NCBI GenBank assembly: GCA_946887385.1
Contig: CAMPKU010000130.1
Coordinates: 1-12,328 of the forward strand
Length of the DNA stretch: 12,328 nucleotides
Reading direction: 5' to 3'
Source: an uncultured Gammaproteobacteria bacterium
Lineage (GTDB): Bacteria; Pseudomonadota; Gammaproteobacteria; Rariloculales; Rariloculaceae
Every line of letters starts with the position of its first letter. The first letter of the stretch is position 1. Below are positions 1 through 5,810 of this stretch, one piece after another. The position numbers and the translations under genes were made by a program. Below the pieces are notes generated by a model. The model was not told the DNA's origin. It did no database searches and saw nothing but the letters and a program-made list of their open reading frames with translations.

Positions 1-260
1 GAATCGATCGGCAGCAAGATCGCGACGGCCGTGACGAGGAAGTTCACCACGTAGAGACCCGCCACCGTCAATATCGTTGCGGCGACCCGCATCTCCACGG
101 CGTTCGTGGGGCCCTGCTCGGCGACATGGCGAAAACCGAAGTAGATCGCCGAGCCGAATACGGCGAGGAACAGCAATCCGCAGATGAGCGCCGCGAGCGC
201 GATGCGCCTGCGTCGCGTCTCGAGCCAGGTGAGGCGAGCGATGAGCAGCGTGCCGCGCAT
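1..260 (-). CDS. ABC-2 type transporter permease, N-terminal part (runs off window)
   Basis: Reading the minus strand from ATG at 260 gives about 86 residues beginning MRGTLLIARLTWLETRRRRI, with no stop before the window edge. A basic cytoplasmic start with the arrangement 'ARLTWLETRRRR' is followed by a hydrophobic helix at about residues 20-41 and a second at about 66-85. This is the usual opening of ABC-2 exporter permeases, which form the membrane channel. The start lies 4 nt after the stop of the ATPase gene, so the two are surely co-translated as one transporter. The substrate cannot be read from the sequence. The C-terminal part is outside the window, so the full length and any periplasmic domain are unknown. 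Confidence 0.8.
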   Translation of the reverse strand, partial: MRGTLLIARLTWLETRRRRIALAALICGLLFLAVFGSAIYFGFRHVAEQGPTNAVEMRVAATILTVAGLYVVNFLVTAVAILLPID

Positions 261-264
261 GTCG

Positions 265-1182
265 TCAGCCGGGCCTTTGGTCTTCGCCCATGACTTCGAC
301 GAACCACTCCTCGAGTGTCTTGCGGCGGCACCGCAGCTCGTAGAGCGCTACGCTGCGATGGACGAGCCAGCGCGCGAGCTCGGGCAGCACGCTCTCGGCA
401 TTGGCGCGCAAGCGCACGAGCGTGCCGTCGCGCGTCACGCCCGTGCCGAATGCCGCGAGCCCGTCGAGCAGCGCGTCGTCGACGGAGCCCAAGCGCAGCT
501 CCACGTCGAGCGTGCCCTCGGCGCTGGCAAGCAGCATCTCGTGCACGATTCGGCCGTTCTTCACGAACGCCACCCGATCGCACGTGGCCTCGACCTCGCC
601 CAGCAAGTGCGAATTCAGAAAAACCGAGGCGCCGCCGGCACGCAACTCCTCGATCACGTCGCGCACCAGCAAGCGGCCGAGCGGATCGAGGCCCGACGTC
701 GGCTCATCGAGAAACACGAGCTCGGGATGGCCGAGCAACGCGGCCGCAAGCCCCGCGCGCTGCGTCATGCCTTTGCTGTAGGTGCGCAGCGGCCGGTGCC
801 CGGCATCGTCGAGCCCCACTCGCAACAGCAGCGCCTCGATGCGCGTATCGAGGCCGCGCGCCGGCAACCCCAGCAAGCGGCCGTGAAAGTACAGCAGCTC
901 GCGCGCGTTCAAGCAGTCGTGGAAACGAAAGTGCTCGGGCAGAAAGCCGATGCGCGCGCGCACTTCGGTGTTGCCGAGCGGCGCGCCGAGCACGGTGCCG
1001 CTACCCGACGTGGGCGCCACGAGACCGAGCAGCAGCTTCAGCGACGTGGTCTTACCGGCACCGTTCGGCCCCAAAAAGCCGAAAACCTCGCCGCGCGGCA
1101 CGGCGAGGGAGAGACCTGCGACCGCGACGTTGCGGCCGAACTCGCGCCGCAACGCCTCGGTACGAATAGCGTATTCCGGCAT
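265..1182 (-). CDS. ABC transporter ATP-binding protein (ABC-2 exporter type)
   Basis: A 305-residue cytoplasmic ATPase that would power the permease encoded next to it. Visible motifs are Walker A GPNGAGKT (about 38-46), a Q-loop position with Glu (GFLPEH, about 79-84), signature YSKGMTQR (135-142), Walker B LVFLDEP (155-161), D-loop SGLDP and H-loop SH (190-191). The non-canonical signature and the LPE loop are typical of the CcmA/NatA/DrrA branch of exporter ATPases. About 90 residues follow the nucleotide-binding domain, also usual in this branch. The ATG directly abuts the TAG of the upstream membrane-protein gene (TAGATG), and the stop is 4 nt from the permease ATG, so the genes form one translationally coupled operon. 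The substrate is not predictable. Confidence 0.93.
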   Translation of the reverse strand: MPEYAIRTEALRREFGRNVAVAGLSLAVPRGEVFGFLGPNGAGKTTSLKLLLGLVAPTSGSGTVLGAPLGNTEVRARIGFLPEHFRFHDCLNARELLYFHGRLLGLPARGLDTRIEALLLRVGLDDAGHRPLRTYSKGMTQRAGLAAALLGHPELVFLDEPTSGLDPLGRLLVRDVIEELRAGGASVFLNSHLLGEVEATCDRVAFVKNGRIVHEMLLASAEGTLDVELRLGSVDDALLDGLAAFGTGVTRDGTLVRLRANAESVLPELARWLVHRSVALYELRCRRKTLEEWFVEVMGEDQRPG

Positions 1183-2154
1183 CTATTGAAGAGTTTGCGC
1201 GATCTCGAGCAACTCCGCACCGCCCACCGATCCGGCAACCGCAAACGTTTGCCCGCCGGCCGACCACATCAAAACCCTTTGAGGAATACCTGCGTCGCGA
1301 TCGAACGCTTCGATCAGCAACCCTTCGTTGCCGGACACGTTCATCGGCCGATACGCGGCGGCCTGGGCCGGCACCGGCACGATCAACGTCGAGCGCCAGT
1401 CGATCGTCACGGACATGCGATACGCCTCGTCCTGCGACATGCCGAGCACTCGGAGGCCCGCGTACGCGAGCTGCGCCAGATCGACGCCGGCCGGGAACGA
1501 CACCTCGGGGCTGGTCGCTTGAATTACGTGAAGGTCACGCTCGCCGTTCACGAACCGCTGCGTGATGATGGGCGGCACATGCACCGTGACCGGTTGACCG
1601 TCGAGGTCCACGGGCAGCTCCACGTCGGCGAGCCCGAACGTGTCGAGCAGCGCCTGCAGGGCAGCCAACTTCAGCTCGACTCGCGCAGTGGCCTCCGACG
1701 ACCCCATGATCTCGGCGCTCGCGTATCCCGGCGGAAGCCACGCCGGCGTGCGCACGTTAATGCCGGCAGCAGCCCCCGCGTCCGCCGCCGTCGCATACGA
1801 GACAGGCTCGCCGATTCCATTGAGCTCCAGCTCCAAGCTGCCGACGAGCGATGACGGATCGAAACCGCTCGACTCGAACGCGCTGAAGCGCTCCATGTCT
1901 ACCTGCACGCCCGTGAACTGCGTGACGCGAAACAGATTCAAGAACGCTTGCGCCGCGGCCTGCACGGGCGGCAGCGTGAAAGCAAAGCCCACCACCGCGA
2001 TCGACGCCGCCGCGGCGAACCACCTGCGGACATCGGCCGCAGGCGCGCTGCGCGCAACGCCGCTCAGAGGGAGGGAACGCAACGTCGCGCGCAGTCGCGC
2101 CGCGAACTCAAGAGTGGGCTGTTTTTTCAGATCACGAAGAAATTGGTCGTCCAT
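1183..2154 (-). CDS. Single-pass membrane protein in anti-sigma position, DUF4367-like
   Basis: 323 residues. A short cytoplasmic N-terminus (1-44, beginning MDDQFLRDLKKQPTLEFAAR) precedes one hydrophobic segment (about 45-66). The rest is extracytoplasmic, with 'QAFLNLFRVTQFTGVQVD' at about 69-86 and a mixed alpha/beta region lacking Cys pairs. It lies directly downstream of an ECF sigma factor (12-nt gap, with GAGGTG at 2160-2165 five bases before the ATG), the place normally held by an anti-sigma factor. That role is inferred: the zinc-binding HxxxCxxC anti-sigma motif is absent and the cytoplasmic segment is short. The soluble domain resembles DUF4367/DUF4179-type regions found beside sigma factors. 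It may sense an envelope signal and hold the sigma factor, or act as an accessory subunit of the exporter downstream. Confidence is high for the gene and moderate for the role. Confidence 0.85.
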   Translation of the reverse strand: MDDQFLRDLKKQPTLEFAARLRATLRSLPLSGVARSAPAADVRRWFAAAASIAVVGFAFTLPPVQAAAQAFLNLFRVTQFTGVQVDMERFSAFESSGFDPSSLVGSLELELNGIGEPVSYATAADAGAAAGINVRTPAWLPPGYASAEIMGSSEATARVELKLAALQALLDTFGLADVELPVDLDGQPVTVHVPPIITQRFVNGERDLHVIQATSPEVSFPAGVDLAQLAYAGLRVLGMSQDEAYRMSVTIDWRSTLIVPVPAQAAAYRPMNVSGNEGLLIEAFDRDAGIPQRVLMWSAGGQTFAVAGSVGGAELLEIAQTLQ

Positions 2155-2159
2155 AGCGG

Positions 2160-2165
2160 CACCTC
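2160..2165 (-). promoter_or_regulatory. Ribosome binding site GAGGTG of the anti-sigma-position gene
   Basis: On the minus strand GAGGTG lies five bases before the ATG at 2154, inside the 12-nt gap after the sigma-factor stop. It fixes the start of that gene. It also contrasts with the sigma gene itself, which has no such element. Confidence 0.75.
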
Positions 2166-2166
2166 A

Positions 2167-2697
2167 TTACCAGTCGCGGCGCAACGTCTGCACCACCCGG
2201 TGCAAAATCGTTCCCACGTTCGACTCGCTCAAACCCGTGAGCTCGGCGATGGCGCGGTTCGTAGCCTCAGCGCCGTACTTCAGCGCCACGAGCTCCTGCT
2301 CGCGTTGCGGAAGCGTTTGCAGCAGCGCGCTCAAGCGGGCGAGATCCGAATCCCGTGCGACTTCGTCATGCGGCGTGCCTTTCGCTTCGATCTCGTCGGC
2401 CGCCTCGAGCGGCAGATGCGGGCGCTGCGCGCGCAGATGATCGGTAGCGACGTTACGCGCAATGCTGATCAGCCACGTGGAGAAGCCCGCGACGTCGCGC
2501 CGGTACCGGGCGCGCGCGGACCACGCTTTCTCGAACGTGCGCGACGTTAGATCTTCCGCGTGCGCGTCGTTGCCGAGGCGGTAGCGGAAGAAGTTGTAGA
2601 CACGCGGAAGCTGCTCGGCATAGACCGCGTCCCAATTGGGCTCCGCGGCTGTGAGACCGAAAAAGAGCGGTTTCGGAAGTTCGCCTTCGATTGCCAT
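2167..2697 (-). CDS. ECF-type RNA polymerase sigma factor
   Basis: 176 residues from ATG at 2697, a normal ECF length. The sigma-2 region runs from 'VYNFFRYRLGNDAHAEDL' through 'TFEKAW' to 'GFSTWLISIARNVATDHLR', the usual -10 recognition and core-binding helix pattern. After a linker, sigma-4 is seen as 'LQTLPQREQELVALKYGA', with the helix-turn-helix 'NRAIAELTGLSESNVGTILH' near the C-terminus. The frame stays open upstream to another ATG at 2775, but the added 26 residues are Cys/Pro-rich, lie over the divergent gene and are not sigma-like, so the ATG at 2697 is preferred. No Shine-Dalgarno precedes it. The gene heads an operon with a membrane partner and an ABC exporter, so it probably controls this operon, possibly including its own transcription, in response to an envelope signal. 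Confidence 0.92.
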   Translation of the reverse strand: MAIEGELPKPLFFGLTAAEPNWDAVYAEQLPRVYNFFRYRLGNDAHAEDLTSRTFEKAWSARARYRRDVAGFSTWLISIARNVATDHLRAQRPHLPLEAADEIEAKGTPHDEVARDSDLARLSALLQTLPQREQELVALKYGAEATNRAIAELTGLSESNVGTILHRVVQTLRRDW

Positions 2698-2703
2698 CGG
2701 AGC

Positions 2704-2709
2704 AATATA
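2704..2709 (-). promoter_or_regulatory. Candidate -10 hexamer TATATT placed for leaderless transcription of the sigma gene
   Basis: On the minus strand TATATT lies exactly at -12 to -7 if transcription starts at the A of the sigma ATG (2697). No purine-rich Shine-Dalgarno lies between them. The -35 region is weak (TGTGAT-like, about 17-18 nt upstream). The position is seen directly; leaderless transcription is inferred. Confidence 0.4.
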
Positions 2710-2753
2710 CGACCGAGGAGAGCCGGTATCACAGCACGGGCCGGCTAGCGGCA

Positions 2754-4085
2754 GTGGACAAGAGCAGTCAGTCATTCGACGTCGTGGTCATCGGCGCAGG
2801 TGCCGCCGGCCTGGCGGCTGCGGCTGAGCTCGCCAAACACGGCTATGACGTCTGTGTGCTCGAAGCGCGCGATCGGATCGGCGGCCGAATCCTCACCCGG
2901 AACGAGCCGGATCTGGCTGTGCCGCTGGAGCTCGGCGCCGAGTTCGTGCACGGCAGGCCGGCCGCAACGTTGCAGTGGCTCGCGAAGCGCACCACCGCCC
3001 TGCTCGATGCGCCGCAGAGCCGCTGGATGCTGCGCGCCGGCACATTACGTCAAGGCGACGACCTGTTTCTTAAGCTCAAGGCGCAGCTCGGCAAGATCCG
3101 CCGGCCGCGCCGCGACCTTCCGTTCAGCGAGTTTCTCGACGGGCCGGCGCGCGCCCACTTGCCGCCCCGCCTGCGCGAATTTGCGTTGCTGCTAGTGGAA
3201 GGCTACGACGCAGCCGACGCCACGCGCGTCAGCACGCTCGGCACGATCGACGAGTGGTGCGGCGGCGGCGGCGCCGACGCGGCCACGTTTCGGCCGCAAG
3301 GCGGCTATCGATCGCTGCTCCAAGCGCTGGCCGGGGCACTCGATCCGCAGCACGTGCATGTGCAACTCGGCACGATCGTGCGCGAGGTGCGATGGAAGCC
3401 CGGCAAAGTCACGATCGCCGCGACGCAGCACGGCCGCGCGCACGACGTGGTCGCACGTCAAGCGATCGTGACGCTGCCGCTCGGCGTTCTGCAATTACCG
3501 CCGCAGGCGCCGAACGGCGTACGGTTCGTGCCCGCGCTCACGGCGAAAGAGAAGGCGCTGTCCGCTCTCGCGAGCGGGCCGGTCATCAAGCTACTGCTGC
3601 GATTCCGTAACGCCTTTTGGGAGGAGATCGCCGACGGCCGCTACGCCGACGCCGCGTTCTTTCACGCGCCGCGCGCGGCATTCCCGACGATTTGGACGAT
3701 GCTGCCGGTGCGCGCTCCGCTGCTGGCCGCGTGGGCAGCCGGGCCTGCCGCCGCACGGCTGGCCGGCGCGAACGAAGACGAGGTCGTGCATACGGCCCTC
3801 GACTGCGTCGCGGCGCTGTTTCCCGAGAACCGGCGCTGCCTTACCGAGTTTCAGGGCGCCTATTTGCACGATTGGCAAGCGGATCCGTTCGCGTGCGGCG
3901 CGTATAGCTATGTGGTTGCCGGCGGCGGCAATGCACGCGAGTTGTTGGCGCGGCCGCTTCAGCGCACGTTGTTCTTCGCCGGCGAAGCCGCCGACACGGG
4001 CGGCGAATCAGGTACCGTTGCAGGCGCACTCGAGAGCGGGAAGCGCGCGGTCGAGCAGCTGCTCAAGAACCTGGACAAGTCATGA
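2754..4085 (+). CDS. FAD-dependent amine oxidase (MAO/polyamine oxidase family)
   Basis: 443 residues from GTG at 2754. The N-terminal dinucleotide-binding motif is VVVIGAGAAGLAAAAELA (about 10-27), followed by VLEARDRIGGR, in which Glu37 should bind the FAD ribose. Next is 'ELGAEFVHGRPAATLQWLA', typical of the polyamine/lysine-type oxidases. The C-terminal FAD motif is 'LFFAGEAADTGGESGTVAGA', followed by a final helix. There is no signal peptide, so it should act in the cytosol, oxidising an amine to an imine while reducing O2 or another acceptor. No Cys sits in the C-terminal FAD motif where monoamine oxidases attach FAD covalently. The start is uncertain: an in-frame TTG at 2691 would add 21 residues and overlap the sigma gene, and neither start has a good ribosome site. 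It is divergent from the sigma operon and 24 nt ahead of a RidA-like gene. Substrate unknown. Confidence 0.88.
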   Translation: MDKSSQSFDVVVIGAGAAGLAAAAELAKHGYDVCVLEARDRIGGRILTRNEPDLAVPLELGAEFVHGRPAATLQWLAKRTTALLDAPQSRWMLRAGTLRQGDDLFLKLKAQLGKIRRPRRDLPFSEFLDGPARAHLPPRLREFALLLVEGYDAADATRVSTLGTIDEWCGGGGADAATFRPQGGYRSLLQALAGALDPQHVHVQLGTIVREVRWKPGKVTIAATQHGRAHDVVARQAIVTLPLGVLQLPPQAPNGVRFVPALTAKEKALSALASGPVIKLLLRFRNAFWEEIADGRYADAAFFHAPRAAFPTIWTMLPVRAPLLAAWAAGPAAARLAGANEDEVVHTALDCVAALFPENRRCLTEFQGAYLHDWQADPFACGAYSYVVAGGGNARELLARPLQRTLFFAGEAADTGGESGTVAGALESGKRAVEQLLKNLDKS

Positions 4086-4093
4086 GCATCAAA

Positions 4094-4100
4094 GAAGGAG
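4094..4100 (+). promoter_or_regulatory. Ribosome binding site GAAGGAG of the RidA-like gene
   Basis: GAAGGAG lies nine bases before the ATG at 4110, in the 24-nt gap after the amine oxidase stop. It is one of the strongest Shine-Dalgarno elements in the window and fixes the start of the RidA-like protein. Confidence 0.75.
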
Positions 4101-4109
4101 CACTCACGC

Positions 4110-4505
4110 ATGGAACAACGACAGATCAACCCTTGGAAGTGGCAGGACCAATACGGCTTCTCGCAAGGCGTGGAGGTATCGAACGCGAGCCGCGTCTTGT
4201 ACTGCGCCGGACAAGCATCCGTCGACGACCAGGGCAAGCCCGTGCACGCCGGCGACATGCGCAAGCAAGTGGAGCAGGCGTTCCGCAATCTCGACACCGT
4301 GTTGAAAGCGGCCGGGTTCAGTCTCGCCAACGTGGTGCGGCTGAATTACTACACCACGGACGTCGATGCCTTCTTGAGCGCCTCGGACATCGTTGGGGGC
4401 CGCCTGGCGGAAGCAGCGTGTCAGCCGCCCGGCACGTTGCTCGGCGTTTCGAAGCTCGCGTTTCCCGGGTTGATGATCGAGATCGAGGCGACGGCGGCGA
4501 AGTGA
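4110..4505 (+). CDS. RidA/YjgF/UK114-family protein lacking the catalytic Arg
   Basis: 131 residues, the normal single-domain Rid length. Family features are 'VLYCAGQASVDDQGKPVHAG' (30-49), the helix 'QVEQAFRNLDTVLKAAGFSL', 'VVRLNYYTTDVDAF' and the C-terminal strand 'LMIEIEATA'. RidA trimers hydrolyse reactive enamine/imine intermediates in the cytosol, using an Arg (Arg105 in E. coli RidA, in FPARSCVEVARL). The matching stretch here is QPPGTLLGVSKL, so the Arg position holds Gly108. By known Rid subfamily patterns this argues against classical 2-aminoacrylate deaminase activity. The gene lies in a probable operon with the amine oxidase, whose product would be an imine. A role with that oxidase is likely, but its chemistry is unknown. 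Confidence 0.93.
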   Translation: MEQRQINPWKWQDQYGFSQGVEVSNASRVLYCAGQASVDDQGKPVHAGDMRKQVEQAFRNLDTVLKAAGFSLANVVRLNYYTTDVDAFLSASDIVGGRLAEAACQPPGTLLGVSKLAFPGLMIEIEATAAK

Positions 4506-4552
4506 CGACGCCGGTGTCTTGTCCCGGAACCGAGATCGGCGTCCCGGCGGCG

Positions 4553-4580
4553 GTACACTTTCGTACGTTTGGGTACGTAC
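4553..4580 (+). repeat. Phased GTAC repeat upstream of the DUF6152 operon
   Basis: GTAC occurs at 4553, 4563 and 4573, exactly ten bases apart, with a fourth at 4577. The units GTACACTTTC, GTACGTTTGG and GTACGTACAT are degenerate direct repeats, and the GTAC cores are palindromic. Ten-base phasing places all cores on one DNA face, as in a cooperative operator. It lies about 105 nt before the DUF6152 start at 4685. No convincing promoter was found next to it. Confidence 0.4.
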
Positions 4581-4633
4581 ATGGCGCGGGTCCCTAGCGC
4601 AGAATCAATGCGTTAGCCGCGCCGCGCCCACGG

Positions 4634-4646
4634 GCACGATCCGTGC
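4634..4646. repeat. Short inverted repeat before the DUF6152 gene
   Basis: GCACG-ATC-CGTGC, a 5-bp stem with a 3-nt centre, lies 39 nt before the ATG at 4685. No T-tract follows, so it is not a terminator. It could be a small operator or mRNA leader hairpin, or chance in GC-rich DNA. Confidence 0.25.
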
Positions 4647-4674
4647 GTACAGCGAGCCGGGAACTGAAAATAGC

Positions 4675-4680
4675 GAGGTG
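4675..4680 (+). promoter_or_regulatory. Ribosome binding site deciding the DUF6152 start
   Basis: GAGGTG lies four bases before ATG 4685. This supports the start at 4685 over the in-frame upstream start at 4643. The shorter form also puts the signal peptide at the N-terminus. Confidence 0.7.
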
Positions 4681-4684
4681 TCCC

Positions 4685-5065
4685 ATGCTTACAAAGAGGC
4701 TGCTTGTGTCGCTCGCGGCGAGTTGCCTAGTCTTGCCGCTTACGCTGCAGGCTCATCATTCCCCGGCCATGTTCGACGGCTCCAAACAACTCACGCTCAC
4801 GGGAACGGTGCGCGAGTTCCAGTGGACGAACCCGCACAGCTACATTCAGCTCATCGTGAAACCGGACGATGGCACGGCCGAGCAAGAATGGAGCCTGGAG
4901 TTGGGCGCCAACGTGTATCTCTACAACCTCGGCTGGCGGCCGTCGACGGTGAAACCGGGCGACACGCTCACCGTCACGGTGATCCCGATGCGCAACGGGA
5001 AGCCGGGTGGCCTGCTCGTCGAGGCCAGAACCGCCGACGGCAAAGCGTTGGGAGGCAATCCATGA
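4685..5065 (+). CDS. Secreted DUF6152-family protein (stand-alone)
   Basis: 126 residues starting MLTKRLLVSLAASCLVLPLT, a Sec signal peptide with probable cleavage after LQA-23, so the mature chain would begin HHSPAMFDGSK. DUF6152 features are the leading HH, 'LTLTGTVREFQWTNPHSYIQ' with the conserved W-x-N-P-H, 'EWSLELGA', 'NLGWRPSTVKPGDTLTVTV' and a closing 'RTADGKAL'. The pattern suggests a small beta-sandwich acting in the periplasm or outside. Its function is not established to my knowledge. The stop overlaps the next start as ATGA (5062-5065), so it is translationally coupled to the partner protein. The same domain is repeated at the N-terminus of the protein encoded at 5811. Metal binding through the N-terminal His is discussed among the findings. 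Confidence 0.88.
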   Translation: MLTKRLLVSLAASCLVLPLTLQAHHSPAMFDGSKQLTLTGTVREFQWTNPHSYIQLIVKPDDGTAEQEWSLELGANVYLYNLGWRPSTVKPGDTLTVTVIPMRNGKPGGLLVEARTADGKALGGNP

Positions 5066-5793
5066 GCTTCCAACAGAAAGTCGTGCGGTGGGTGATAGGC
5101 TGCGCGGCGTTCGCCAGCATCCCGCTCGCGCTGCAAGCGCAGTCGTTGCCCGATTGGAGCGGCTACTGGATCGGCGAAGGGCTCACTGCGGAGATCTCGG
5201 GCTTCCCCGGACCCTCGGCGGAGTACAAGTTGCTCGGCGAGACCGCCCCCTGGAACGAAGACGGACGCGCACGAGTCACCGCCGCGCGCCAACGCGGCGC
5301 GGACCAAAAAGCCGACGGCTGGGGCTTTCCGTTGATGATGAACTCTGCGGCGCCGATGCAGTTTTTGATCACGTCCAACGAAACGCTGATCATCAACATG
5401 TACCGCGACGTGCGGCACGTCTACACCGACGGCCGCAGCCTGCCCGCCGAGGAAGATCGCTGGCCCACCACGTGGGGCGATTCCGTGGGGCGCTGGGAAG
5501 GCGACACGCTCGTCATCGATACGGTTGCGGTGAGGAATCCGAACCGCTATTTCTTTTCCTCGCCGCCGCTATCCGAGCAGGCGCACTACGTCGAGCGTTT
5601 GCGCAAAGTGGCGCCGGATCGCATCGAATCCGTGATGAGGATCGAGGATCCCGTGACGCTCTCGGAGCCGTGGGTTATTGATCTCGTGTACACGCGAGCG
5701 GCCGGCCTCGATCGTCTCATCCACGACGATTACGACAACGATCGCAGCGAGGTGGAAGGCGGGCTGTTCACGATCGTGCCGGATCAGGAGTGA
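5062..5793 (+). CDS. Secreted protein of unnamed family, partner of DUF6152
   Basis: 243 residues with a Sec signal peptide (1-26, cleavage after LQA, mature start QSLPDWSGYW). The mature part carries 'DWSGYWIGEGL', a middle region with 'RHVYTDGRSLP', then 'WGDSVGRWEGDTLVIDTV' (138-155) and beta-rich 'QAHYVERLRKV...RIESVMRIEDP'. Repeated short strands with Trp suggest a lipocalin-like or other beta-barrel fold, but this is inferred. I cannot name the family and do not assign a function. GGAGG at 5051-5055 precedes the ATG by 6 nt, and the ATG overlaps the DUF6152 stop. The whole mature protein aligns with the C-terminal two thirds of the next protein, for example GDSVGRWEGDTLVIDTV against GHSIGRWENDVLVVDTV. 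Confidence 0.85.
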   Translation: MSFQQKVVRWVIGCAAFASIPLALQAQSLPDWSGYWIGEGLTAEISGFPGPSAEYKLLGETAPWNEDGRARVTAARQRGADQKADGWGFPLMMNSAAPMQFLITSNETLIINMYRDVRHVYTDGRSLPAEEDRWPTTWGDSVGRWEGDTLVIDTVAVRNPNRYFFSSPPLSEQAHYVERLRKVAPDRIESVMRIEDPVTLSEPWVIDLVYTRAAGLDRLIHDDYDNDRSEVEGGLFTIVPDQE

Positions 5794-5797
5794 GCAT

Positions 5798-5802
5798 AGG
5801 AG
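5798..5802 (+). promoter_or_regulatory. Ribosome binding site AGGAG deciding the fusion-protein start
   Basis: AGGAG lies eight bases before ATG 5811. An in-frame GTG at 5790 overlaps the previous stop, but using it would place this site inside the gene and push the signal peptide inward. ATG 5811 is therefore preferred. Confidence 0.75.
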
Positions 5803-5810
5803 CAACGGGC

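Noticed and set aside
184..1854. A 556-codon open frame on the plus strand
   Set aside because: It lies antisense to the clearly recognised ABC ATPase and membrane-protein genes, has Arg/His/Gln-rich composition with no domain, and is a typical shadow frame in GC-rich DNA.
2698..2775. N-terminal extension of the sigma factor to ATG 2775
   Set aside because: The extra residues are Cys/Pro-rich, not sigma-like, and would overlap the divergent amine oxidase start. The ATG at 2697 gives a normal ECF length.
4562..4577. Hairpin CGTAC-GTTTGG-GTACG as a terminator after the RidA-like gene
   Set aside because: Only a 5-bp stem with no T-tract. The phased GTAC pattern explains the symmetry better.
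4519..5061. Extended upstream frame joined to the 5062 gene
   Set aside because: It overlaps the DUF6152 gene in another frame. The signal peptide and GGAGG site fix the real start at 5062.
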